Part shown: positions 23,949-32,419 of the stretch, in pieces
Layout: each line of letters opens with the position of its first letter
Numbering within the stretch: position 1 is the first letter of the stretch
Assembly: GCA_016872715.1 (NCBI GenBank)
Contig: VGZD01000006.1
Span: 1 to 60,564 of the forward strand
Direction: 5' to 3'
Source of the DNA: Planctomycetota bacterium
GTDB taxonomy: Bacteria; Planctomycetota; UBA1135; GCA-002686595
Length of the DNA stretch: 60,564 nucleotides
Translations under genes and position numbers: made by a program
Notes under the pieces: model-generated
Databases searched by the model: none
Told to the model about the DNA's origin: nothing
Seen by the model: the letters and a program-made list of their open reading frames with translations, nothing else

Positions 23949-24799
23949 GCGTTTCTCCCGTCGCACTGGCGGTCGAGCGCGCGCGCGAGCAGATCCGGGC
24001 GCGAGTCGCGACGCAGCGGAGTCGCCACGCGCGCGCGGCGCAGGGCGTCGGACGTGAGCCGCACGTCGAGGCGTCCGGGTTCGAGGCCAGCCAGACGCGC
24101 GCACTGTGCGCCGAAGGGATCGATCACGCGCGAGCCTCCCCAGAAGAACACGCCGTCCTCCCAGCCGACGCGGTTGGAGTAGACGACCCACGTCTGGAAC
24201 AGGAGCCCATAGGCCTCGAGCAGCGTGCGCCACGTGCGCTCGCTGGCGAGTTCGCGCGCTCCGCCGTCGACGCCGCGGCCGGGACTGCAGCTCGTGATGA
24301 TCAGCGCGTCGGCGCCGGCGAGGAAGTGCTGGTAGCCGCTGGAGACGTGCCAGGCGTCCTCGCACACGAGCAGGCCGAAGCGCCCGTGGCGCGAGCGGAA
24401 CGTCGCGAAGCAATCGCCCGCGGCGAACTCTCGCATCTCGTCGAACATGCCGTAGGTGACGAGGTGCACCTTGCGATGCACGTGCGCCACCGCGCCGTCC
24501 TCGAGAAACGCGACGGAGTTGTAGATGCGACCGTCGTCGGAGCGCTCGACGAAGCCGACCGCGATCGAGATGTCGCGCGAGAGTTCCGCGAGTCGCGCGA
24601 ACTCGCGCGACTCGATCGAGAGCGCGACTTCGGCGGTCTGATCCTTGAGGAAGTATCCGGTGAGCGAGAGCTCTGGGAACACGATCACCTGCGAGCCGCC
24701 ACGGCGCGCGGCTTCGATCTGCGCGACGTGCTCCTCGAGGTTGCGGCCCACGTTCCCCAGCGCCGGGTTCGTCTGCGCCACCGTCAGCCGACAGTCCAT
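23945..24799 (-). CDS. Carbon-nitrogen hydrolase, probable glutaminase partner of NadE
   Basis: Nitrilase superfamily amidase of 284 aa. The catalytic triad is visible: Glu in VFPELSLTGY, Lys in HRKVHL and Cys in LLVCEDAWH. YGMFDEMREFAAGD resembles the amidase domain of glutamine-dependent NAD synthetases (TYGVFDExRYF), which supports glutaminase activity rather than a general nitrilase. The ATG at 24799 starts MDCRLTVAQTNP. The stop overlaps nadE as GTGA. It would hydrolyse glutamine and pass ammonia to NadE. Confidence 0.85.
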   Translation of the reverse strand: MDCRLTVAQTNPALGNVGRNLEEHVAQIEAARRGGSQVIVFPELSLTGYFLKDQTAEVALSIESREFARLAELSRDISIAVGFVERSDDGRIYNSVAFLEDGAVAHVHRKVHLVTYGMFDEMREFAAGDCFATFRSRHGRFGLLVCEDAWHVSSGYQHFLAGADALIITSCSPGRGVDGGARELASERTWRTLLEAYGLLFQTWVVYSNRVGWEDGVFFWGGSRVIDPFGAQCARLAGLEPGRLDVRLTSDALRRARVATPLRRDSRPDLLARALDRQCDGRNA

Positions 24800-24828
24800 G
24801 CTCGGAATCGTAGCAGCCCGCGCGGGCT

Positions 24829-25842
24829 CTATGCTCGCACGGCCGCCTTCGAGCGCGCGTGCGCGAGGGCGGAGCGGGCCAGAGTGGCCGTGTCGGCCCC
24901 GGAAGCCTCGCCCTCGTAGCCGAGCAGCAGGCGGTGCCGCAGCACGCTCACGCACAGCGCGTCGAGGTCCTCGCCCGTGACGTGCAGACGGCCGCGCAGC
25001 AGAGCGCGGGCGCGGGCCGCTGCGAGCAGCGCCTGTCCGGCGCGCGGGCTCGCGCCGTGGCGCACGCAGCGGCGCACATCGGCGGGCGCATCCGCATCGG
25101 GGTGCGTGGCGAGCACCGTGCGCGCGACGAGTTCGACCAACTCGCGCGCGAGCGGCACTTGGCGCGCGAAGCGGCGCAGCGCGCGCACGTCGGCCGCGTT
25201 CATCACGGGCGCGATCTGCGCGGGAGCCGGGCTCGAGCTCTCGTCGAGCACGCGCACGAGTTCCGTGAGCGACGGACGCCCGAGCACGATCTTCTGCGCA
25301 AAGCGATCGAGCTGCGCCTCGGGCAGCGGGAAGGTGCCTTCCATTTCGATCGGGTTTTCGGTGGCGACGACGAAGAACGGATCCTCGAGTGGATGCGTCT
25401 CGCCGAACAGGGTCACGCGCTGCTCGGCCATGGCCTCGAGCAGGGCCGACTGCGTGCGCGGACTGGCGCGGTTGATCTCGTCGGCGAGCAGGACATGCGT
25501 GAACACCGGCCCGCGCTCGAAGCGCAGCAGTTGCCGACCGTCGGGGGCGCTCTCGAGGAGTCGCAGGCCGAGGATGTCGCCGGGCATCAGGTCGGGAGTG
25601 AACTGCACGCGCCGGAAGCGCAGGTCGAGTCCGGCGGCGAGCGCCTTGGCGAGCGTGGTCTTGCCCAAGCCCGGCACGCCTTCGAGCAGCACGTGACCGC
25701 CGGAGAACAGCGCGCACAAGAGCTGTTCCACGACGTCGTCGTGGCCGAGGAACACGCGCCGCACGGCACCCTCGAGCTCGCGGGCGCGCGTGAGCAGCGC
25801 CTCGAGTTCGAGGGCCGTCGCCTTCGGGTCCGCCTGCGTCAT
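24829..25842 (-). CDS. MoxR-family AAA+ ATPase
   Basis: AAA+ chaperone-like ATPase of 337 aa. Walker A is GVPGLGKTT (near 55), Walker B LLADEINRASPR, sensor 1 VVATENPIEMEGTFPLPEAQLDRF region, and the C-terminal lid ends with a helical bundle. MoxR ATPases mature metalloenzymes or activate proteins with von Willebrand A domains, but no VWA gene lies next to it here. It lies 29 bases upstream of the NAD amidase gene on the same strand and could be co-transcribed. ATG at 25842. Confidence 0.92.
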   Translation of the reverse strand: MTQADPKATALELEALLTRARELEGAVRRVFLGHDDVVEQLLCALFSGGHVLLEGVPGLGKTTLAKALAAGLDLRFRRVQFTPDLMPGDILGLRLLESAPDGRQLLRFERGPVFTHVLLADEINRASPRTQSALLEAMAEQRVTLFGETHPLEDPFFVVATENPIEMEGTFPLPEAQLDRFAQKIVLGRPSLTELVRVLDESSSPAPAQIAPVMNAADVRALRRFARQVPLARELVELVARTVLATHPDADAPADVRRCVRHGASPRAGQALLAAARARALLRGRLHVTGEDLDALCVSVLRHRLLLGYEGEASGADTATLARSALAHARSKAAVRA

Positions 25843-25914
25843 GGCTGCATCATGCCAAGGCCCGCGCTTCGTCGCACGGCCGCGCGCGCGCGGCGCTATC
25901 CTGCGCGCCGCCCC

Positions 25915-26895
25915 ATGCTCCAGCGCCTCCTCGTGCTCGCGGCCATCGCGCTCGTCGCCTGCGCGTCCGACGATCTCGGCGTGCGACGCATGGCCGAGCC
26001 CCGCAAGGCCTCGCCGACTCTCGCGCGGGCCGCGGGCGAGCGCGGCGACTGGAGCGCATCCGCGAGCGTGTGGTACGAGCTCGGCGAGCGCGGCGGCGAA
26101 GGCGCGGCCGCTGCCTACGTGGAGTGCGCCATGGCCCTGTGCGAGGCGGGGTCGCCCGCCAACGCGCAGCGCCTGCTCGAGCGCGCGCTCGAAACGGCGC
26201 CGGACCAGATCGAGCTGCGCGAGGGACTCGCGGAGGTGATGCTGCGCTCGGGCTTTCGCCGCGCTGCCGAGCCGCACCTCGAGCGCGTGCTCGAGCTCGA
26301 TCCCAATCGAGTCGCCACCTTGCTGGCTCTGGCGCGCTTGCGCTTCGAGCTGGGACTCGAGCTCGGCGCTGCGCCGCTGCTCGAGCGTCGCATCGCGCTC
26401 GGCGGCGGCGACGCACAGACGTGGGTGTTGCTCGCGCGCGCGCGGCGCGACGCGGGCGACTGCGCCGGCGCGGTCACGGCCTACGAGCACGCGCTCGCGC
26501 TCGGCGAGAGCGATGCGGCTCGCCTGCTGCATGCGGCGACGATGTACTTCGAGTTTCCAGCGGCCGAGCGCGGTGCGCTCGACGCCCCGCTGGCCGAGCG
26601 CTGGATCGCGCGCGCGCTCGCGCTCGATCCGACCTCCGTGGACGGCCACTTCCTGCTCGGATTGCTGCACGAAGGCGAGCAGCGTCTCGATGAGGCCGGC
26701 GCGGAGTACCGCCGCGCGCTCGAGCTCGATCTGAACGCCACCAAGGTGCTGCGGCGCATCGCCGAGTTCTACCGTCGGCGCGGCGACCGCGAGCTCGCCC
26801 TCGCGGCGGGCGGGCGCTACGTCGAAGTGCTCCGGCGCAGCGGCGACGACGTCGAGGCCGCCGAGCGTTGGCTCGCGGACCTCGCGCGCGAGTGA
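25915..26895 (+). CDS. TPR-repeat lipoprotein
   Basis: Protein of 326 aa with signal peptide and lipobox LVAC (LVLAAIALVACAS). Residues about 35-320 are tetratricopeptide repeats: AQRLLERALETAPDQ, AAEPHLERVLELDPN, AVTAYEHALALGES and AGAEYRRALELDLN each give the Pro-after-helix signature. It is probably an outer-membrane-attached scaffold for protein interactions. It is divergent from moxR and its stop lies 4 bases from the stop of the convergent small gene. No enzymatic domain. Confidence 0.85.
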   Translation: MLQRLLVLAAIALVACASDDLGVRRMAEPRKASPTLARAAGERGDWSASASVWYELGERGGEGAAAAYVECAMALCEAGSPANAQRLLERALETAPDQIELREGLAEVMLRSGFRRAAEPHLERVLELDPNRVATLLALARLRFELGLELGAAPLLERRIALGGGDAQTWVLLARARRDAGDCAGAVTAYEHALALGESDAARLLHAATMYFEFPAAERGALDAPLAERWIARALALDPTSVDGHFLLGLLHEGEQRLDEAGAEYRRALELDLNATKVLRRIAEFYRRRGDRELALAAGGRYVEVLRRSGDDVEAAERWLADLARE

Positions 26896-26899
26896 GCCG

Positions 26900-27136
26900 C
26901 TACTTGCACAGGCTCGCGACGAGCGCCTCGACCTGCTCGACCAGCTCGCGCGCGAACTCCTCGCCGAAATCGAGCTCGAGCACGTCGATTTCCGGGAACT
27001 GGTAGCGGCCCGACGCGCGGTTGAACGGGATCCCGTACTCCCACTTGTTGCCGTCGGAAGCGTGAATCGTCACGGCGATCTGGTCGTCGCCGTCGACCGG
27101 CTCGACGGTGTACTTCACGACGTCGTAGTTGGGCAT
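26900..27136 (-). CDS. Small acidic protein, paralogue of the protein at 51277
   Basis: A 78 aa cytosolic protein of unknown function. A beta-hairpin-like first half (YTVEPVDGDDQIAVTIHAS) leads to SGRYQFPEIDVLELDFG and a C-terminal helix (ELVEQVEALVASL). The same order and many of the same residues occur in the 77 aa protein at 51277-51510: SGRY[QE]F, then [VI]LE-DFG-E and a helix. I know no name for this family. It lies 32 bases downstream of the mltA-like gene on the same strand, so it may be co-expressed with a cell-wall enzyme. Confidence 0.7.
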   Translation of the reverse strand: MPNYDVVKYTVEPVDGDDQIAVTIHASDGNKWEYGIPFNRASGRYQFPEIDVLELDFGEEFARELVEQVEALVASLCK

Positions 27137-27168
27137 GGCAGCTCGTCCGTGGAGGTTGGTCGGTCGAT

Positions 27169-28395
27169 CTAGCGGCGTGACTGGAGCGCCTCGTCCTTCA
27201 CGAAGAGGTAGTACATCTGGCCCGGGCTCTTCGTGCGGCCCGCGGTCCACTCTGCTTGGGGGCCGATGCCCATGTAGATGTCGGCGCGCCCGGCCGTGCG
27301 GATCGCGCCGCCGGTGTCCTGATCGAACATGAAGCGGTCGTAGACGGCCGAGCCGTGGGCCCGCTCGTCCTTGGTGAACAGGCGCTGGAACCAGTTGAGC
27401 GGCGAGCTGCGGTCGGGCACGTCGACGTCGACGAACACGATGCCGCCGCGCGGGAAGAGCGACTTGTCGGTGGCCAGCGTGCGACCGCCGGTGACGTCGA
27501 CGTTGAGGCTGCCCTTGGGATCGCCGTAGATCTCCGTGAAGAACACGAAGCTGTCGTCCTTGTCGATGTACTCGAGCAAGCGCTCGGGATGCTCGGCGCC
27601 CCAGGCGCGAATCGTCGCCAGCGACACGTCGCTGGCCTTGATGTGGCCGTCTTTCACGAGCAGCTTGCCGAGCGAGACGTATTCGCGGCCGTTCTTGGCC
27701 GCATAGCCGAAGCGCCGCTCGCTGCCGTCCTCGAGCTCGATCACCGCCGAGCCGTTGACGTGCGCCACGAAGGCGTCGAGCGGGTCCTTCAAGTACACGA
27801 GCTCGAGGTTGCGGCCCTTGAGCATCGCGCTCGCTTCGATCGCCGCGCGCGTCGGGTAGGGCGCGAGCGAGCCGTCGGCCTGCTTCTGGCCGAGGATCTC
27901 GCCATCCTTGCCTTTCACGAGGTCGTCGGGCATTGCGAACAGTGGCCAGCGATAGGTCGCATCGGCGGTCATCGAGCCCGGCAGGATCGGAGTGCAGTAG
28001 CCGGTGAAGAGCACGCCGCCGCCCTTGGCGTTCCAGCCGGCGCTCTTGTAGATCTCGAAGTCGAGCGCGACGCTCGCGTCGAAATCGCGCTCGTCCCTGC
28101 AGCTCGAGAGCAGCTTGCGGAAGTGCGCGAGGCTCGCGAGCGCGCGCGCGTGCGTGACGCCTTCGATCGGGAAGTGCTCCTTCGACGAGGGACGCCCGTA
28201 CCACTCGATCGAGCGTTCGAGCGCCACGAGCAGCTCGTCGCGGTCGGCCCAACTGGCCTTGAAATCGGGGCGGCGCTCGCCCTTGCCGAGCTTGAGCAGG
28301 GCCGGCGCGCCTTCGGGCAGCGCGCGGCCGTAGTCGGGGGTCTGGCAGGCGGCGGCGAGGAGCAGGGCGAGAGCGGGGACGAGGTGGCGTTTCAT
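27169..28395 (-). CDS. mltA: MltA-type lytic murein transglycosylase
   Basis: Lipoprotein of 408 aa (lipobox AAAC, LLLAAACQT) that cleaves peptidoglycan glycan strands to form 1,6-anhydromuramic ends. The MltA barrel is marked by GVLFTGYCTPIL (the family has GYYxP) and NLELVYLKDPLDAFVAHVNGS (broken here: KDPLDAF, HVNGSAVI). The C-terminal 3D domain has FDQDTGGAIRTAGRADIYMG with the conserved aspartates. Length fits family members. It probably acts at the outer membrane. The small acidic gene follows on the same strand. Confidence 0.88.
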   Translation of the reverse strand: MKRHLVPALALLLAAACQTPDYGRALPEGAPALLKLGKGERRPDFKASWADRDELLVALERSIEWYGRPSSKEHFPIEGVTHARALASLAHFRKLLSSCRDERDFDASVALDFEIYKSAGWNAKGGGVLFTGYCTPILPGSMTADATYRWPLFAMPDDLVKGKDGEILGQKQADGSLAPYPTRAAIEASAMLKGRNLELVYLKDPLDAFVAHVNGSAVIELEDGSERRFGYAAKNGREYVSLGKLLVKDGHIKASDVSLATIRAWGAEHPERLLEYIDKDDSFVFFTEIYGDPKGSLNVDVTGGRTLATDKSLFPRGGIVFVDVDVPDRSSPLNWFQRLFTKDERAHGSAVYDRFMFDQDTGGAIRTAGRADIYMGIGPQAEWTAGRTKSPGQMYYLFVKDEALQSRR

Positions 28396-28474
28396 GGCAG
28401 CGGCGAGAGTAGCCCGCGCGCCACGCTCGTTCCATGCACCGTGCGCGCGCACTCGCGTAGGATCGCGGCCTCCG

Positions 28475-29713
28475 ATGCAGGTCTCGTTTCGCGCCGCGCT
28501 GGTCTACTGGCTGCAACTGGGCTTCACCAGCTTCGGCGGGCCCGCGGGCCAGATCGCGGCGCTGCACCGCGAGGTGGTCGAGCGCCGCCGTTGGATCGAC
28601 GAGGAGCGCTTCGCGCACGCGCTCAACTTCTGCATGTTGCTGCCCGGCCCGGAGGCGCAGCAGCTTGCGACCTACATCGGCTGGTTGTTGCACGGGCGCC
28701 TCGGCGGCGTCGTGGCCGGCGCGCTGTTCGTGCTGCCTTCGGCGCTCTTGCTGTGGGGGCTGTCGTGGCTGTACGTCGCGCACGGCGAGGTGCCGATGGT
28801 GGCCGCGGCGTTCGCGGGGCTGCAGGCGGCGGTGCTGGCGCTGATCGCGGGTGCGATCCCGCGGCTCGCTCGGCGCTCGTGCCGCCGTTGGCAGGGGATC
28901 GCGCTGGCCCTGTTCGCGCTCGCGTCGAGCGCGCTGCACTGGCTGCCCTTTCCCGCGCTCGTGCTGGTGGGCGCGGCCTTCGGCGCCTTCGCCCTGCGGC
29001 CCGCCGCAGCGCTGACGAGCGCTCCGAGCGCGCCCGTGTCGCTCGCCTCGACCCTGCGCGTGGCGCTCGCGTGCCTGCTCCTGTGGTGGCTGCCGGTGGG
29101 ACTCGCGGGAATCCTGCAGGGCTGGGACGGCGTGCTCGTGCAGCAGGGGCTGTTCTTCAGCGAGACGGCCTGCGTGACCTTCGGCGGCGCCTACGCGGTG
29201 CTGCCGCACGTGGCCGAGAGGGCGGTCGAGCGCTTCGGCTGGCTCTCGGCGCCGGAGATGCTGGACGGGCTCGGTCTGGCGGAGACGACGCCCGGTCCGC
29301 TGATCATGGTCGTGCAGTTCGTCGCATTCCTCGGCGGCTGGCGAGCCGGCGGAGCGCTCTCCCCGCTCGCGAGCGCGACCCTCTGTGCCGCGCTGGTCAC
29401 GTGGGTGACGTTCCTGCCCTGCTTCCTGTGGATCTTCGTCGGAGCGCCCTACATCGAACGCCTGCGGAGCTCGGTGCGGCTCGCCGGGGCGCTCGCGGGC
29501 ATCACCGCGACGGTGGTCGGCGTGGTGGGGATGGTGGCCCTGTGGTTTGGGGCCAAGGTGCTCGTCGATTCGCGGGGCGAGTTGGACGCCTTCGCGCTCG
29601 GGCTCGCGCTGGCCGCGTTCGGCGCTCTGGCGTGGAAGAAAGTTCCCAGCGCGTGGGTCGTGGTGGCATGCGCGGGAATCGGCGTCTTGCGCGGGCTTGC
29701 GCTCGGAAAGTGA
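28475..29713 (+). CDS. chrA: Chromate transporter, ChrA (two-domain)
   Basis: Integral membrane protein of 412 aa with two homologous CHR domains and about ten hydrophobic segments. The N-terminal domain has GFTSFGGPAGQIA and LLPGPEAQQLATYIGW; the C-terminal domain repeats them as CVTFGGAYAVLPHV and LAETTPGPLIMVVQFVAFLGGW. Long-chain ChrA proteins export chromate using proton or sulfate gradients. No chrB or other resistance gene is nearby, so the natural substrate may be another oxyanion. ATG at 28475. A small hairpin follows. Confidence 0.92.
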   Translation: MQVSFRAALVYWLQLGFTSFGGPAGQIAALHREVVERRRWIDEERFAHALNFCMLLPGPEAQQLATYIGWLLHGRLGGVVAGALFVLPSALLLWGLSWLYVAHGEVPMVAAAFAGLQAAVLALIAGAIPRLARRSCRRWQGIALALFALASSALHWLPFPALVLVGAAFGAFALRPAAALTSAPSAPVSLASTLRVALACLLLWWLPVGLAGILQGWDGVLVQQGLFFSETACVTFGGAYAVLPHVAERAVERFGWLSAPEMLDGLGLAETTPGPLIMVVQFVAFLGGWRAGGALSPLASATLCAALVTWVTFLPCFLWIFVGAPYIERLRSSVRLAGALAGITATVVGVVGMVALWFGAKVLVDSRGELDAFALGLALAAFGALAWKKVPSAWVVVACAGIGVLRGLALGK

Positions 29714-29724
29714 GCCGCGCTTGC

Positions 29725-29743
29725 AGGTCGATTTCAGCGACCT
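29725..29743 (+). terminator. Small hairpin after chrA
   Basis: AGGTCG (29725-29730) and CGACCT (29738-29743) form a perfect 6 bp stem with loop ATTTCAG, 12 bases past the chrA stop. It is short and lacks a U-tract, so only a weak terminator candidate. Confidence 0.3.
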
Positions 29744-29774
29744 AGCATCCCAGCGCTGACCGTTTCACGAATCG

Positions 29775-31127
29775 ATGTCCTCGTTCACCCGCAGCACCCC
29801 CGTCGCGCTCGCGTTGCTCGCCTCCTGCGGCGGGGGCGGTGGAGTTCCGCCGCCGCCCGAGCCCGCCAACGTGATGGTGGTCGTGCTCGACGACGTCGGA
29901 GTCGACATGCTCGGCAGCTACGGCGTGCACCCGAGCTTCCCGCCGACGCCGAACATCGACGCGCTGATCGCGGACGGCGTGCTGTTCGAGCGCTGCTACA
30001 CGTCGCCGAGCTGCTCGCCGACGCGCGCGGCGGTGCTCACGGGCCGCAAGTCGTTCCGAACCGGCATCGGCCAGTCGATCGATGAGCTCTTGCCGGAGCC
30101 CGCGCTCGAGCTCAGCGAGCGCACGCTGCCCGAAGTGCTCGCGGCCGGCAGTCCGCGTCCCATCGCGAGCTCCGCGATCGGCAAGTGGCACCTCGGTTCC
30201 GCGAGCGTCGGCGGCGAGGATCATCCGAACTTGCAGGGCTTCGAGTGGTTCGAGGGAACACTCGGCAACCTGTTCAACAACCAGACCTACTTCAGCTACG
30301 CGAAGGTCCGCAACGGCGTGCGCTACACGAGCGACGTGTACGCGACGACCGATCAGGTGAACGACGCGCTCGGCCGCATCGCCGCCATGCCGGAGCCGTG
30401 GTTTCTGTGGTTGGGTTTCAACGCGGCGCACACGCCGCTGCACGCTCCGCCGGCGCACCTGCACACGTACACCCTCACGGGCGATCCGGGGGCCACGCCC
30501 TACGAGCACTACGGCGCGATGGTGCAGGCGCTCGACACCGAGCTCGGACGCCTGCTCGCGGGGATCGACCCCGCCGTGCGCGCGCGCACCACCGTGATCC
30601 TGCTCGGCGACAACGGCTCGCCCCAGCAGGTCGTGGTCCCGCCGTCGATTCCGAGCCAGTCGAAGGGCTCGCTGTTCGAGGGCGGCGTGCGCGTGCCGCT
30701 GGTGATCTCCGGCCATCAGGTGGCGGCGCGCGGCCAGCGCTGCGCGTCGCTCGTGCAGACCGTCGATCTGTTCCCGACCATCGTGGGCCTGTTCGACGCG
30801 GACCTTGCGCAGGGCGTCGGCGACAATCGCGCGATCGACGGCGTCGACCTTGCGCCGTACCTCGAGAACGTCGCGACACCGACGCTGCGGTCCCACGTGG
30901 TGGTCGAAAAGTTCGAGCCCAACGGCTTTGGGCCGTACACGCAGCAGGGCGCGATGATCCGCGACGGGCGCTGGAAGCTGATCCGGCGCTCGGGCCAGCC
31001 GGACGCGTTTTTCGACCTCGAGGGCCTCGACCGAGAGGGTGTCGATCTCAACTCGGGGACCCTCGACGGCGAGCAGCAGCAGGCGCTCGCACGATTGCGG
31101 GATTGGCTCGATCTCTCCGTGCCCTGA
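29775..31127 (+). CDS. Sulfatase (type I, formylglycine-dependent) lipoprotein
   Basis: Exported sulfatase of 450 aa. Signal peptide with lipobox LASC at residue 18 followed by glycines. The active-site motif CxPxR is Cys80-Ser-Pro-Thr-Arg84, followed by AAVLTGR, so Cys80 should be converted to formylglycine by an FGE encoded elsewhere. Metal ligands: Asp39-Asp40 (VLDDVGVDMLGSYG) and Asp-Asn in LLGDNGS. GKWHLG carries the substrate-site Lys and His. Probably removes sulfate from polysaccharides, a trait typical of marine Planctomycetota. The natural substrate cannot be read from sequence. Confidence 0.93.
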   Translation: MSSFTRSTPVALALLASCGGGGGVPPPPEPANVMVVVLDDVGVDMLGSYGVHPSFPPTPNIDALIADGVLFERCYTSPSCSPTRAAVLTGRKSFRTGIGQSIDELLPEPALELSERTLPEVLAAGSPRPIASSAIGKWHLGSASVGGEDHPNLQGFEWFEGTLGNLFNNQTYFSYAKVRNGVRYTSDVYATTDQVNDALGRIAAMPEPWFLWLGFNAAHTPLHAPPAHLHTYTLTGDPGATPYEHYGAMVQALDTELGRLLAGIDPAVRARTTVILLGDNGSPQQVVVPPSIPSQSKGSLFEGGVRVPLVISGHQVAARGQRCASLVQTVDLFPTIVGLFDADLAQGVGDNRAIDGVDLAPYLENVATPTLRSHVVVEKFEPNGFGPYTQQGAMIRDGRWKLIRRSGQPDAFFDLEGLDREGVDLNSGTLDGEQQQALARLRDWLDLSVP

Positions 31128-31173
31128 GACGGGCGCTTGACCTCGCGAGCGCGGAGCGGACACTAGCCCCACG

Positions 31174-31443
31174 ATGGGCTGTCTTCTCGGTTGTCTCGGA
31201 CTTGCGTTCCCGCGGCTCGTGCTCGTGGTGCTGTGGCTCGCCGACTATCTCGACACGGCCTACGAGAGCGTGGCGTGGCCGTTGCTCGGCTTCGTGTTCC
31301 TGCCGCTCACGACCATCACCTACGCGTGGATCATCAACAGCCACGGCGAAGTGTCGGGGCTGTACACGGTCGGCGTCACGCTCGCCGTGCTCGCGGACCT
31401 CGGTGTGCTCGGCGGCTCGCGCGGCAGCGTCAGCCGCGCCTGA
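31174..31443 (+). CDS. Small membrane protein, three hydrophobic segments
   Basis: An 89 aa protein with hydrophobic segments at about 8-23 (LAFPRLVLVVLWLAD), 35-52 and 63-80. FPRLVLVVLWL and PLLGFVFLPLTTITYAWI are typical of a small family of bacterial inner-membrane proteins without known function. It ends 2 bases from the convergent DUF4920 gene. ATG at 31174. Confidence 0.7.
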   Translation: MGCLLGCLGLAFPRLVLVVLWLADYLDTAYESVAWPLLGFVFLPLTTITYAWIINSHGEVSGLYTVGVTLAVLADLGVLGGSRGSVSRA

Positions 31444-31445
31444 GC

Positions 31446-31808
31446 TCACAACAGTTGCACGCCGGTGGCGACGAACGTGCGCTTGCCATCGGGGCGCAAC
31501 GTGAACACACCTTCGACCTTCGCCCGGCGGCCGCCGCAGTCGAGCGGGAGCGTGAAGGCGCGGTCCTTGAACGTGACGAGCAGCGCGTCGTCGCCCGAAC
31601 CGAAGCGCACCCAGCAGCCGGCTCGCTGGCACACCGTGTCGATCGTGCCGGTGAAGAGCACGGGCTTGCCGTCGTAGAGGGCAGGATTCGAGATCAGCGC
31701 GGTGGCCTCGACGCGCGGCGTGCCATGGACGCCGAAACCGTAGCTGTCCTTGGGTGTCGAAGCGCAGGCGGCGAGCAGCGCCACGGCGAGGATGAGCGTG
31801 CGTCCCAT
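31446..31808 (-). CDS. DUF4920-like lipoprotein
   Basis: A 120 aa lipoprotein (lipobox LAAC, ALLAACAST). The mature part resembles DUF4920, an OB-like barrel: GKPVLFTGTIDTVCQRAGCW carries the conserved C-x3-CW pair, then VTFKDRAFTLPLDCGGRRAKVEGVF (CGGRRAKVEGVF is the closing part). Two conserved cysteines suggest a disulfide or metal site in the periplasm. Function unknown. It is divergent from the SnoaL-like gene. Confidence 0.7.
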   Translation of the reverse strand: MGRTLILAVALLAACASTPKDSYGFGVHGTPRVEATALISNPALYDGKPVLFTGTIDTVCQRAGCWVRFGSGDDALLVTFKDRAFTLPLDCGGRRAKVEGVFTLRPDGKRTFVATGVQLL

Positions 31809-31897
31809 GGAGCAGAGTGTGCTGCGTGGCGCGCGCGGTGGCAACGGGCCGCGCCGCGGGTCGACGCCGAACGGCCGGGCGACTAGGCTCTGGCGCC

Positions 31898-32281
31898 GTG
31901 AGCTCCGACCTCGACTCCGTGCGCGGCACGATCGCCGCCATCAACCGGCGCGACCCGCTCGGCGTGGCCGCCACGCTCGCTCCCGAGGTTGCCTTCGTCG
32001 ACGCCCACGGGCGCCGCTTCGAGGGCCGGGACGCGCTCATGGAGGGCTGGCGCGGCTACTTCGCCACCTTCCCCGACTACCGGATCGAGATCGAGAAGGA
32101 GCAGCCCGGCGCCGGCGGAGTGCTGCTCTTGGGGCACGCGTCCGGTTCGTTCCGCGGCCGCCGGGATCGCGCGTGGCGCATTCCGATCGCGATTCGCGCC
32201 GAGGTGCGCGGGGGCCTCGTGTGCCTGTGGCAGGTGTTCGCCGACACCCACCTGCCCTTCGAGAGCATGCGCGAGGGCTGA
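31898..32281 (+). CDS. SnoaL/NTF2-like protein
   Basis: A 127 aa cone-fold protein, GTG start at 31898. Features: INRRDPLGVAATLAPEVAFVD, RFEGRDALMEGWRGYFATFPDY and a final strand VCLWQVFADTHLPF. Members include polyketide cyclases, isomerases and small ligand-binding proteins; the catalytic identity is not clear here. No signal peptide. Confidence 0.75.
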   Translation: MSSDLDSVRGTIAAINRRDPLGVAATLAPEVAFVDAHGRRFEGRDALMEGWRGYFATFPDYRIEIEKEQPGAGGVLLLGHASGSFRGRRDRAWRIPIAIRAEVRGGLVCLWQVFADTHLPFESMREG

Positions 32282-32419
32282 GCCCGCGGGCAGGATCGCT
32301 CGCCGTCGCGACGAACGCGGCCTCGACGTGGCAGGACACCGCAGCACGCTGGGCCTTCGCCCGATGGCAGCGCGTCCTGTGGCGCGTCGAGTTGCGCGCG
32401 CCGCCGCTCGATGTCGCTC

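Noticed and set aside
32282-32292. GCCCGCGGGC palindrome right after the SnoaL-like gene as terminator
   Set aside because: It has no loop and cannot form a normal hairpin of useful length.
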